The notes under the pieces were generated by a model. The model was not told where the DNA came from. It saw only the letters and a list, made by a program, of their open reading frames with translations, and did no database searches. Made by a program: the position numbers and the translations under genes. 64,000 nt of DNA from contig CM072863.1 of NCBI GenBank assembly GCA_036937835.1, forward strand, positions 23,892,501 to 23,956,500, written 5' to 3'. Position 1 is the first letter of the stretch; the number at the start of each line of letters is the position of its first letter. The stretch is from Pampus argenteus. Lineage: Eukaryota; Chordata; Actinopteri; Scombriformes; Stromateidae. Below, piece after piece: positions 13,793 to 23,376 of this stretch.

Positions 13793-14402
13793 ACTGCTAT
13801 GCAACCTATGCATTGCCTCTGTATATTGCCTGTTGGCACCTACATCCTATCGGACTTGAACTTAGCTTTATGGCACTTTCTTACGTTATTCTCTCCTGAC
13901 TAGATATTGTGACTTTAAGTCAGAGGGAAATATCGTTCTTTCTACTCCACTCATTTTATTTCAGCTTTAGTTAATTTTCAGATCAAGATTTGACTCAATG
14001 GATAATATAACAAGCTTTTAATATACAACACATTGTTAAAGATGAAAGCAGTGCTTTCAACCTTTTTGACTTTTGACATATTTTGACTAAAAGCAGTGTG
14101 TAGTCTGTGTCACTTTTCAGATGTCTATGAGTTGTTAACAGCTCCACTAAATAGTGTTTTTTTCCCCTCTAAACCTCTCATATGGTTTCATTTTGATGAA
14201 TGTTCAAAATTATCCAGTATTCCAAGATTAGAGGAAAATGTCAAAAACTGAAAAAAAAAATTCTGTTTGGTTTAGTTCAGTTTATTCACAAATCAATTAA
14301 TATACAAATACAACCATATAATATGCAATGGTGATATGTGAAATGCGATACAAGACATTTATTTCATCAGTCTAACACTGAGTAGGTAAAGTAGGTAAGG
14401 TA
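7021..14402. other. Long stretch with no recognised gene
   Basis: No domain, splice-supported exon series, RNA gene or terminal-repeat element was recognised. It holds an (ATT/ACC)n trinucleotide run at about 7098-7142, a T20 run at 7983-8002, an A21 run at 11233-11253, a short (ATA)n/(ATC)n patch near 12550-12605, and the A30/(AT)25 tract at 13711-13790. The open frame of about 260 codons at 10676-11467 crosses the A21 run and has no family resemblance. The 7195-7740 part is more GC-rich and could be an undetected LTR or repeat. Confidence 0.5.
13711..13790. repeat. A30 homopolymer followed by (AT)25
   Basis: Thirty adenines at 13711-13740 pass directly into 50 bases of alternating AT at 13741-13790. 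The layout is typical of a microsatellite seeded in a poly(A) tail, but no retroposon body is recognisable upstream. Confidence 0.95.
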
Positions 14403-14541
14403 CACTACATACATAATATTTGGACACAATCTTTTAATGATTTGGGCTCTGCATGTCACTACATTGGATTTGAAATAAAACTACAACAGAATTGAAGTGC
14501 AGACTTCAACATTTAATTCAAGTGGTTGAATAAAATTACAT

Positions 14542-14556
14542 GATTAACCATGTAGG
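14542..14556. repeat. Left 15-bp target-site duplication of the 5S-headed SINE
   Basis: GATTAACCATGTAGG, identical to 14895-14909. Confidence 0.95.
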
Positions 14557-14666
14557 CAGCCATACCACCCTGAACACGCCCGATCTCGTCTGATCTCGGA
14601 AGCTAAGCAGGGTCGGGCCTGGTTAGTACTTGGATGGGAGACCGCCTGGGAATACCAGGTGCTGTA
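14557..14666 (+). rRNA. 5S rRNA-derived sequence (head of SINE, 5'-trimmed)
   Basis: This matches vertebrate 5S rRNA from about nucleotide 6 to 115 almost base for base, including box A (AGCTAAGCAGGGTC), the intermediate element (GATGGGAGA) and box C (TGGGAATACCAGGTGCT). The first few 5' nucleotides and the 3' terminal GCTT are missing, and no T-run terminator follows, so it is not a normal 5S gene. It is the promoter-bearing head of a retroposon. Whether it is transcribed cannot be told from sequence. Confidence 0.85.
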
Positions 14667-14894
14667 CCCCCTTCCCATGGGCCCACCACCCATGGGAGGG
14701 GTCTCAGGGGGGGAACCCCTTATAAAGGTGTGATGAGAGATGGGCGGCAGTCGGAGACGGGGACCCTGGCGGTCCGACCCCCGGTTGCAGAAGCTGGCTC
14801 TGGCAGAAGTGGCTAGGGAGAGAGAAGTCTGGGCTTCCCTGCTGAAGATGCTGCCCCTGCGACCCGACCACAGATAAGCAGAAGAAAACAAAAC
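14557..14894 (+). mobile_element. 5S-rRNA-headed chimeric SINE with perfect 15-bp TSD
   Basis: The 338-bp insert is flanked by identical 15-bp direct repeats GATTAACCATGTAGG at 14542-14556 and 14895-14909. Its head (14557-14666) is a 5S rRNA sequence; its body (14667-14800) is GC-rich and resembles the 5' leader of a common fish LINE; its tail (14800-14894) matches by memory the 3' end of fish LINEs/SINEs (CTGCCCCTGCGACCCGACC... ATAAGCAGAAGAAAAC). The long TSD and A-rich 3' end indicate LINE-mediated retroposition of a Pol III transcript. This resembles the SINE3 class in principle, but body and tail differ from the 5S-SINEs I know. Confidence 0.75.
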
Positions 14895-14909
14895 GATTAA
14901 CCATGTAGG
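14895..14909. repeat. Right 15-bp target-site duplication of the 5S-headed SINE
   Basis: GATTAACCATGTAGG, identical to 14542-14556. Confidence 0.95.
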
Positions 14910-15224
14910 AATTGTAGCTATTTCATTCCATTCTAATTGATGATAGGTTAACGAGGGAAGAGCCTTGTTTTTTTTTTTGCAGCCTTCTGATTCAATTATC
15001 CAATTGCTTTTGGTCCCTTGAAAAAGGGACTATGTATTAAAGAGTTGTTATTCCTAAACACTTGCTCCAATTTGGATGTAAATACTCTCAAATTGCAACT
15101 GATAGTCACTTTAAGATTGTATATCATATTGATTATATAATTATATCCTGAATTTTGAAGTTTTCGTAAACAGCTAAAATAAAAAAAAATTGTGTAACTG
15201 TCCAAATATTTTTGGGCCTAACTG

Positions 15225-16999
15225 TAAATACATATCCCAGGTGAAAAATAACAGTACAGTTTCAATAGATTTCAGTAGTTTAGAAATCCCCAGCCATTTA
15301 AGGTTTTTTAAACTTATAAATATATTTAACAGAATAAGCATATTTTAGAAGCAACTGCTGCCTTTTGCTCCTTTTGAAAACAGGCACACATAATAACATT
15401 TTTATAGTGTTATCCAATTTATTCTGCACCTGTGGACCTGTGCAAACCACACTAAAGCTCATACACTTAAGTTTATATTTCTTACCCTTTATAAGATGTA
15501 TGCAATGGAAGGTAAGATGGAATAATGTTGGAATAAGACATTTCTGGCATTGTGTTTGATTTTGGTGTCAGGAAGAACAGTGGTTTAATGACCCTGGCCA
15601 AAGATTTAGTTGAGCACCTTCCAGTATTGCTCAGTGTAGTGTACTCGATCACTCATTTGTATTAAATGTGTGAGCTTATTTCTGTATTTATTATTTATTG
15701 TTGTCTTATTTCTGTTGATCTGTTGATGATTTTTTTGTATTGTTGGTATGAGCATTTGGAAAAATGCTTTATAAAAATGATTTATGATTATGATGATTAT
15801 GATTATAATGTTTCTTTTTTTGATGGATTTTAAGATATAAGCCATTCCTGATCTGCACAAACGTTTAATGATATTTACAGGTATGATGTGAAGGAATCAG
15901 TTATTTCCTTTATTTAGAACATTATATTTACGTAAATAAAAAATAAATATATAAATATTTATAAAGAAGTTATCAGTGATTGATTTTCTGGATTTGTTAT
16001 TCTTTTAAATGTGATTATGGTGGAGGAAAAGTATGAAAAATATAGATTATTGAAAAAAATTTTAATATTTAGAAATATCAATGTTAAAATCCCCAATAAT
16101 AATAATACATATTATTATTATTTTTTTTTAATCTGTTTACATTGATCTCAATTAATGGATAATCTAAGTGACCATCTTCAATAATGAGGTTATCACAAAT
16201 ATTGATTTCTTAAATCTACATACAGACATAGTCCTGCAAAGTCTATTTGTTCTTTATAATTTGTAACCATAAAGGTAAAGCATATCCACATATAATTTAT
16301 CATTAAGACAGTTTTACCAACGGCCAATTACATCAAAACTACAGTCTGCCCAAAAAGGAAACTAGATCATTGTGATACTTATTATCTTGACTAGTTCTAG
16401 TCTAGATCCCCTCAGATTTATCTTGTGAACCTTTGGAGGTTGCCTGACCCTAGGTGTGGGAACCACTGGACTAAAATACCTAACTATATATAACTATATA
16501 AAGTAGTTTAAACTAGCTCTACCTCCTGCAGCTACAACAGTAACATACTGCCTACACACTGATGCTTTATCTAATCCAATGATGTCATGTATAATAACAT
16601 ATCAGTCAGAGGGACCAAACACTACTTTTACTTTTACTGCAATACTTTAACTACATCAAGCTCATAATACTGGACAGATGTCACTCGTTTCTTTTTTCTG
16701 CTTTACTGCCACATTAATACAGTACTGTCACAGCAGTAAGTGGGGGAACTACAGTTGATAACTGTATATTTTTGGTGACAGCACTGTGCTTAAATCCTGT
16801 TGATAGGATTTTCAGATAATCTCTGCTCTGACCACAATATAGTTATAATGGCAGAGTGGTGCAACTGCACAAGAAATGGATTGATTGCAGTAGCTTTCTT
16901 GTAGCTTAACACCACACATGCCATAACAATGGCAGGTTTTATTTGTCATGTCTGAATTTAATTCTTTCTTGTAATGCTTGTTTGGTAATGCTCATTTAA
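15225..16999. other. AT-rich spacer with no recognised gene
   Basis: Strongly AT-rich, with (ATT)n/(ATA)n patches near 15770-15810 and 16095-16130. The text at 16390-16474 ends in GGGAACCACTG, reminiscent of a hAT 3' terminus, but no matching left end was found. No coding similarity. Confidence 0.5.
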
Positions 17000-17107
17000 C
17001 CATCGTGTGGTATTAGTATTTATGGGTCTGGTGGACCCATAAAATACAAAAAAAAAAAAATTATTAAACTGAAAACGGGTCCCACAGACCCGAATACCAT
17101 ACAAGGG
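17000..17107. mobile_element. piggyBac-type MITE, 108 bp, TTAA target sites
   Basis: The element lies exactly between TTAA at 16996-16999 and TTAA at 17108-17111. The ends are imperfect inverted repeats (left CCATCGTGTGGTATTAG, right complement CCCTTGTATGGTATTCG). Inside are two short GGGTC...GACCC palindromes around an A-run (17049-17061). TTAA duplication, CCC-like ends and GGGTC palindromes are all typical of piggyBac family non-autonomous elements. It encodes nothing. Confidence 0.8.
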
Positions 17108-17214
17108 TTAACATTTTACAAGTTATTATGGATTCATAAAGACTGTTCTATGCTAACTCTGCTGGGATTTCCCATTGTCCGTTTAAAATCAGTATGGCTC
17201 ATATATTATATATG

Positions 17215-18055
17215 CTACTTTCTGACTCCAGCACCCCGGCTCTCTCTTTCCAGGAGCATGAGGTGAGGAAAAACCTGCGAGCAGCGAACCCCAGGAAGGC
17301 TGCTGGCCCGGATGGTATCCCGGGGGCAGCGATAAAAGCATGTGCTGACCAACTAGCAGGGATCCTCACCAAGCTTTTCAACTTAACCCTGTCACATGCC
17401 ACTGTCCCCACATGTCTGAAGGCCTCCACCATCATCCCCTTCCCCAAGAAAACTGCCATAGACAGCCTCAATGACTACAGACCAATAGCCCTGACATCTG
17501 TAATAATGAAGTGCTTGGAGCGGTCAAAACAGGCAGGATCACACCCCACTCCTCATAAATGGAGAACGGGTGGAAACTGTCAACACCTTCAGGTTTCTGG
17601 GCACCCACATCCCTGCCGACCACTCCTGGTCCTTTAACATCAGGGCCCTAGTGAAGAAGGCTCAGCAGCGGCTACACTTTCTGCGCATCCTCAGGAAGAA
17701 CCATCTGGACACAAAGCTGCTGCTGGCCTTCTACCACTCCTCTGTGGAGAGTGTCCTGACGTACTGCCTGGGAGTGTGATACGCTGGATGCAAAGCGGAG
17801 GACAGGAAGGCGGTGCAGAGGGTCATAAACACTGCACAAAAGATCATTGGCTGCCCTCTGCCCTCCCTGGAAGAGATCTCCCTATCCTGCTGCCTCAGGA
17901 GATCCAAAGCCATCATCGGTGACCCCTCACACCCTGCCCACCACCTAATTGACCTGCTGCCCTCTGGAAGACGCCTCAGGTCAATAAAGTCCCGCACCAG
18001 CAGACTGACTAACAGCTTCTTCCCCTGGGCCATCAGGACTCTAAACAGCCAAGGA
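17215..18055 (+). pseudogene. Rex1-like ORF2 remnant lacking the RT core
   Basis: Residues from the connector and fingers (NPRKAAGPDGIPG, LNDYRPIALTSVIMKCLE) run to about 17522, then the sequence jumps to the thumb region (VETVNTFRFLGTHIP at about 17570). Everything carrying the catalytic aspartates is deleted, and the frame changes at the junction. A further nonsense codon (TGA for Trp, about 17777) interrupts the C-terminal part, which continues as INTAQKIIGCPLPSLEE to about 18055. Non-functional. Confidence 0.85.
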
Positions 18056-18395
18056 CACACACACACACACACACATAAGGACCCTCATAAAAACCACCAA
18101 CCCCACAACAACCAACAATCTACCTCATCCTACCCTCCAGCACCTTAAATCTTTAAGCACCCTGTCACTTTATTGGTATTGGTACTGTAGATTTGCACTT
18201 TATTGCATTTTTGCACTGTTTTCTTTAAATTGCACTGTACTGTGTTGTTATATTCTATGTTGTGTTTTTATTTTGTTGTTGTGTTTTTCTTTTGTACTAA
18301 TTTTATTTTCTTGGTGACATTGCAGGAGCATCCCTCAATTTTCGTTGTACAAAATACAATGACAATAAAGATGATTCTGATTCTGATTCTGATAT
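17215..18395 (+). mobile_element. Rex1-like LINE remnant (copy R2) with internal deletion
   Basis: A 5'-truncated LINE copy with a 3' tail of (GATTCT)n at about 18372-18393, directly after an ACAATAAAGATGATTCTG polyadenylation-like end. A (CA)n run at 18055-18073 lies after the ORF end. The central reverse transcriptase core is missing. It precedes copy R3 by only ~220 bp in the same orientation. Confidence 0.8.
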
Positions 18396-18611
18396 CAAAG
18401 ACTGAGATTAGCAGCAAAACACAAAATAGAGAGCCCAGTATGATCGATATACCTGAATCCTAACACATACATTATTAAACATTTTATTTATTTATTTTTA
18501 AAATGCTCTCTGTTATCTTGGCCATCTGCAACAGATCTCAAATGCTCCCTCCAACCATATTCTATGATGAATGGCTGCTGATGCCTGCTTGGCCTTTTCT
18601 TTATTTCAGAT
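18396..18611. other. Spacer between LINE copies R2 and R3
   Basis: AT-rich, with an ATTTATTT-type patch near 18485. Nothing recognised. Confidence 0.5.
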
Positions 18612-19518
18612 GAGATTGGATTCAACTTTTGGATCATAGACTTTTTGATCAACCGACCCCAGCACGTGAAGCTGGGTCCTCACCTCTCATCCGCCCGCAC
18701 ACTCAGCACCGGCTCGCCCCAAGGCTGCGTCCTGAGCCCTCTCCTCTACTCACTATACACACATGACTGCAGACCCACCCACCCTGAGAACATCATTGTG
18801 AAATTTGCAACGGTGGTGGGGATGATCACAGAGGGGAATGAGGCGGCCTACAGAGATGAGGTCCTTAGACTCAGCGAGTGGTGTGCTGACAACAACCTGG
18901 CACTGAACATTGCTAAGACTAAGGAATGTTCAGTGCCAGGTTGTTGTCAGCTAAGACTAAGGAACTCATCCTGGACTTCAGACGGAACAAGGTCGCCCCT
19001 GCCCCCTTGTACATCAACGGCGAGAGTGTAGAAAGAGTAGAGACCTTCAAATTTCTAGGGGTCCACATCTCTGCCGACCTGTCCTGGTCAGCTAACACCA
19101 CTGCACTGGTCAGAAAGGCACAGCAGCGACTTCACTTCCTGAGAGTGCTCAGGAAGGAACAACAACACCAACCTGCTGGTGACCTTTTACCGATCAGCGA
19201 TCGAGAGCCTGCTGACCTACGCTGTGTCAGTGTGGCACTCAAACTGTACAGAAGCTGATAGGAAAAGACTGCAGAGGGTAATCAACACTGTGCAAAAGAT
19301 CATCGGGTGCCCCCTACCTCCCCTGACCACCATCTACAACTCCCGGTGCCTTGGCAGAGCCAGAAGCATTATCAAGGACTACACACATCCTGGCTACCAC
19401 CTCTTCAACCTGCTGCCCTCTGGCAGACGCTACAGGGCCATACCAGCCAAAACAAACAGACTCAGAGACAGCTTCTTCCCAAGGGCAGTCACCATACTGA
19501 ACTCCAACCTACACTGAA
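18612..19518 (+). pseudogene. Rex1-like reverse transcriptase remnant with lost ADD box
   Basis: The frame carries TGSPQGCVLSPLLYSLYTHDC, then KFA joined directly to TVVG at about 18801-18818: the catalytic Asp-Asp-Thr codons are missing. An inverted-repeat insertion follows at 18925-18950. The thumb and C-terminal region (FKFLGVHISADLSWSA, later VQKIIGCPLPPL) continue, with a frameshift near 19160 inside an AACAAC run. The C-terminal block ends at 19517. It cannot encode an active polymerase. Confidence 0.88.
18885..18951. repeat. 27-bp perfect inverted repeat with 13-nt loop (template-switch scar)
   Basis: Arm 18885-18911 and arm 18925-18951 are exact reverse complements, separated by GCTAAGACTAAGG. 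The same 'gctaagactaaggaa' string recurs at 18950-18964, so a stretch of the parent ORF was copied backwards and then forward synthesis resumed. Confidence 0.95.
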
Positions 19519-19668
19519 CTGACTTGTTTGAACATTGAACATTGCTCTGTATACTGTAGTTATCATTTATTTATTTTATATCTTCACTGCAACCTTTTGC
19601 ACCATCATGTCATGGCTATCTGCACTTTATCTGTTTTACTGTTACCTGCAAATTATAATGCCTTAATA

Positions 19669-20742
19669 CAGGGGTCTCGAACTCAATTGACCTGGGGGCC
19701 GCTGGAGGCAGAGTCTGGGTAAGGCTGGGCCGCATCAGGATTTCCACAAGAAAAGCGCTGATAAAACATTCCAATGTTCTCAAATGCCTTTATTTTTAAC
19801 ACAAAATAATGAATTAAATAAACAAATAAAATTAAAAATGATCATACAGCAGATACAGACGACTGAAGAAACCACATATTAACTGACTGACTGGCTGATT
19901 AGAGAAATTAATTATATTTTTATTCAGTTTCAAATGTCTGTATTAATAGTTATTTAACCTTAAACTTTCTGAACATGAATATAACATTAAACCTGAACTG
20001 TTCTCAACAAGGCTTCTCTTGCCTTCTTCTTGCTGCTAGAGACCTGCAGCGCTTCTTCTCACATAGGCGAGCAACATTTGGCTTGAGGGAAGAAGCAGTG
20101 GAGACCCTCAGTAGGGCTTGAAGGTGCTCATCAGTAAGTCTGGACCTGTACTTGGACTTATTGAAGTACACATAGTACACATGAAGCAGCGAGACGCTGT
20201 GGATCCGAGTCTGTAAATACGGTGTCAAAACGTCCACTTTTGCCCAGACATGTCTTCTTTTAATGAAGTTTAGATTCATTTAAAAGTCCGTTTTTCATCC
20301 TGCGCTTTGCACAGGCTGTGTGTGTGGCCCCTGCGACTCGCACACACGCAGAGAGAGAGAGAGACGACACTCTTCTTCGTGTCCTCCGGGGCAGACTTGT
20401 AGCGAGGTGGAGCTTTACAGAGCTGGCGTAACTACTATGCTGCAATCCTCCGATGCGGAACGCGGCGTACTACGGCGATTGCACAGAAGCATACCGGGGC
20501 CTTGAGAGGGGCTTCACGGCTTCTCCTGCGCGCAGCTGAGCCACCGGACAGCCTTGCCGATGTCCCGCCCACCAGAGCCATATACCTAACCGTGATTGGT
20601 TCATTCAGCTCCGCACACAACAAGTGTCATTCATATCAATTTTGCGGGCAGCACTAATATTAATCCTTCATTTTAAGACGGGCCGCAAATTATCGTCCCG
20701 GGGGCCGCAGTTGGCCCGCGGGCCGCGAGTCTGAGACCCCTG
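19669..20742 (-). mobile_element. Non-autonomous hAT element, 1074 bp (copy 1)
   Basis: Ends are inverted repeats: left CAGGGGTCTCGAACTC, right GAGTCTGAGACCCCTG. An 8-bp TSD with one mismatch (ccttaata at 19661-19668, cctcaata at 20743-20750) is diagnostic of hAT. On the minus strand it carries a short frame resembling a transposase C-terminus. The ends are very GC-rich and CpG-rich. A second copy of exactly the same length lies inverted at 38560-39633 with nearly identical sequence, so the family moved recently. Confidence 0.9.
20004..20279 (-). pseudogene. hAT transposase C-terminal (dimerisation) remnant
   Basis: A 91-codon frame includes YRSRLTDEHLQALLRVST and ARLCEKKRC, which resembles the C-terminal dimerisation segment of hAT transposases related to vertebrate ZBED/GTF2I-repeat-type proteins. 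The BED finger and the catalytic DDE-like parts are absent. The element is therefore a deletion derivative that would need transposase in trans. Confidence 0.6.
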
Positions 20743-21003
20743 CCTCAATACCTCCATCTATTTATGCTGTCAGCCACACCAGTCACTTTACTGTCATACC
20801 TGCTGCTGATATGTGCCTGTTTACCTCCAGGCTTTGCACAAGTTAGTATAGTAGTAGTTGTTATAGTATAGTAGTAGTTGTTATAGTTGTTTTATTGTAC
20901 ATATCTCTACTTGTTTATTTATGTGTGCACACTATGGGGTAGCTTGTAATCTCATTATACTTGTATAATGACAATAAAGGCATTCTATTCTATTCTATTC
21001 TTT

Positions 21004-21461
21004 ATTGCCACACCTTCAAGCAGGTAGCCCTGGTGTAATGGAGATACACATTTAAGCTCCATTATCAGATGTTCAAACTAATTAATAGACATTAGTCTTT
21101 AACATTCAATAAAGTATTCTTCATTGATGACTGAAACTTTTACTGCTGTTGCAGGGATAGTCGTTACACAATAAATACAGGATAATAAACATGCCACATG
21201 CAAGAAAATATTATTTGAAAGACATACTGTTTTCAGTCACAAATTCATTCCAATTGCTTTGATTTTTCTTTCTTTTTTCCGTGTCTGGCAAGTCCCAGTC
21301 AATGATACTCAACACTTCCTGACCAGTAGCAAAATGTCATATCAATCTCTTTTCTGGTAGGCCTTTAATGTGCAGGAGATCCTGAGATGTTGAGTTTAAC
21401 TTACAGTCACTTAACACCAGATGAAAAATAATACATATTAGAAACAGCAAAGTGGATAGGA
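21004..21461. other. Spacer without recognised features
   Basis: AT-rich unique-looking sequence; no coding similarity or repeats seen. Confidence 0.5.
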
Positions 21462-22078
21462 TTGTACTAGACTGCTGGGGGACTCACATACTCTCTCGCT
21501 CTCTCTCTCTCATTGTCTCTCTCTCCTTATCTATCCATCTACCTAATCCATCTATCTATCATGTTACTAATTAAACTTCTTCCCCGGAGTTTCTGTGCTC
21601 TCTCGTCCAGCAGGTTCTTGTGGACTGTGTCTGCTGCTGTGGTCCTGCGTGGCGTCTACTGCATGTGTTGTCGCCGTCATCATTGTTGCCATATCCCCAT
21701 TACAGTTTATAGTTATGTAATGATTTGCTGCTACTGTAATAATTCATCATTCATTGTAACCTATTCTTATCATCCATTGTAATTCATTATTATTCATTGT
21801 GGGTGTACAATATGTGTGTGTTGATTTGTTCTGTACATGTGACATCATTGCACGTCTGTCCGTCCTGGGAGAGGGATCCCTCCTCTGTGGCTCTTCCTGA
21901 GGTTTCTTCCACCTTTTTCCCTGTTAAAAGGTTTTTTGGTGGGCAAGTTTTTCCTCACTCGAATCGAGGGTCTAAGGACAGAGGGTGTCACTCCCTGTAC
22001 AGATTGTAAAGCCCTCTGAGACAAATGTATTTTGTGATTTTGGGCTATATAAATAAAATTTGATTTGATTTGAATTTG
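21462..22078 (+). mobile_element. L2-clade LINE 3' end (copy B)
   Basis: A 3'UTR-only fragment: it starts at ACTAGACTGCTGGGGGACTC just after where the ORF ends in longer copies, includes (CT)n and TCTATCCATCTA patches, and ends at AATAAAATTTGATTTGATTTG. It is almost identical to the 3'UTR of copies C and E. No coding sequence remains. Confidence 0.9.
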
Positions 22079-22172
22079 ATTGTAGTTAATCAGTGGATTA
22101 GAAGAATATTTCTGAAATTACCATGGATTTATAATGTAAGCATTATTGTCAAAAAATAACACACTCAGACAC

Positions 22173-22323
22173 ACCTCCTCTGTGGCTCTTCCTGAGGTTT
22201 CTTCCACCTTTTTCCCTGTTAAAAGGTTTTTTGGTGGGCAGGTTTTTCCTCACTCGAATCGAGGGTCTAAGGACAGAGGGTGTCACTCCCTGTACAGATT
22301 GTAAAGCCCTCTGAGACAAATGT
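22173..22323 (+). mobile_element. L2 3'UTR fragment, left half (split by gypsy 3)
   Basis: The text from CCTCCTCTGTGGCTCTTCC to GAGACAAATGT matches the L2 3' end. The missing continuation (attttgtgattttgggc) is found at 26328, on the other side of the gypsy element, with 'aatgt' duplicated at both junctions. Confidence 0.9.
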
Positions 22324-22459
22324 TGTCAGGCTTTTAGTTTGTGGGTAGACTTCCTGTTTTATTTTGGTTTCCCTCACTTCCTTTTTGTGTTCATTCTTGG
22401 TGTCTTTACTCCCTGTGATTGCCTATTGTTTTCACCTGTGTCTTGTTTTTTTTTTTATG

Positions 22460-23376
22460 TGGCCTTCTTCATCTCCTGCTGGAACAGGGTTTTTCTTTGT
22501 GGGGAAGAAGGACAAGACCCTCCAACCCTGCATTGACTATCGTGGACTCAACGACATTACTGTAAAGAACAGGTATCCCCTTCCACTCATTTCCTCTGGA
22601 TTTGAACTCCTTCAGGGGGCCAAGGTATTTACTAAATTGGATTTACGCAATGCTCACCACCTGGTCCGCATCAGGGAGAGGGATAAGTGGAAGACTCCCA
22701 CAGGACATTATGAGTATCTGGTAATGCCTTTTGGACTCATCAATGCCCCTGCTGTGTTTCAGGCACTGGTTAATGATGTTCTTCGTGAGTACTTGAATAA
22801 GTTTGTTTTTGTCTTGTTCTGATCTTCTCTCCTGATATGGAGACTCACGAGAAACATGTCCGGCAGGTACTGCAACAGTTAGTATGTAATCAACTGTTTG
22901 TCAAAGCTGAGAAGTGTGAATTTCATGTGCCTACAGTGTCTTTTTTGGGGTTTGTGGTGTCTGAGAGGACGGTCAGCATGGATCCCGTGAAGGTACAGGC
23001 AGTGCAAGATTGGCCCACACCCACATCCAGAAGAGAGGTCCAGCGGTTTCTGGGGTTTGGGTTTTTATAGGAAGTTTATTCGTAACTTAAGTCTCGTTGC
23101 TTCCCCGTTGCATGCTTTAACCTCCTCCAAGGTGCAGTTTCGCTGGTCCCCCCCCTAGGCGGAGTCAGCCTTTCAAAGATTCAAAAGCAGCTTTATCGTC
23201 GCCCCTGTGTTGATTCTTCCTGACCCTAAACAACAGTTCGTGGTGGAGGTGGACGCCTCTGATTTGGGTGCAGGAGCGGTGCTCTCTCAGCGTTCCGAAC
23301 AGGACGACAAGCTCCACCCTTGTGCTTTTTTGTCCCGCAGGTTATGTCTTTGGAGAGGAACTATGATGTCGGAGAC
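22460..23376 (+). pseudogene. gypsy 3 pol: RT and RNase H start
   Basis: Translations give the RT fingers and palm (GKKDKTLQPCIDYRGLND, LVMPFGLINAPAVFQALVND). The palm then runs to FVFV, where the expected Tyr-Leu-Asp-Asp codons are deleted (about 22811-22817) and the frame is lost; it resumes as a diverged METHEKHVRQVLQQL region. The RNase H begins with FVVEVDASDLGAGAVLSQRS at about 23230 and breaks off at 23376 inside the ...NYDVGDREL motif, exactly where L2 copy C is inserted. Multiple small frameshifts are present. It cannot be active. Confidence 0.85.

Larger units (their letters stand above)
14403..15224. mobile_element. Tc1/mariner-like MITE, split by a 5S-headed SINE
   Basis: TA dinucleotides at 14401-14402 and 15225-15226 bracket an element whose ends are inverted: the left end has AATATTTGGACAC and the right end has GTAACTGTCCAAATATT. 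The internal sequence resembles a non-autonomous Tc1/mariner family I recall from many fish (GTCCAAATATT...CCTAACTGTA at the 3' end). No transposase is encoded. Subtracting the 353 bp added by the nested insertion gives about 470 bp. The insertion interrupts a phrase continuous in related copies. Confidence 0.65.
18612..21003 (+). mobile_element. Rex1-like LINE (copy R3), split by a hAT element
   Basis: A 5'-truncated LINE starting in the RT palm (FWIIDFLINRPQHVKLG) and ending in (ATTCT)n at about 20982-21003 after ACAATAAAGGC. Its 3'UTR is interrupted by the 1074-bp hAT element at 19669-20742, and the two flanks rejoin cleanly when that is removed. The ORF has a catalytic deletion, a hairpin insertion and a frameshift. 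Confidence 0.85.

Noticed and set aside
13492..13899. Open frame with poly-Lys and Ile-Tyr repeats
   Set aside because: Produced by the A30 and (AT)25 microsatellite.
14557..14666. Genuine, independent 5S rRNA gene
   Set aside because: The 5' end is trimmed, no T-run terminator follows, and the unit is a retroposed insert with a 15-bp TSD.
16390..16474. hAT 3' terminus (GGGAACCACTG)
   Set aside because: No matching left end or 8-bp TSD found, so it was not called as an element.
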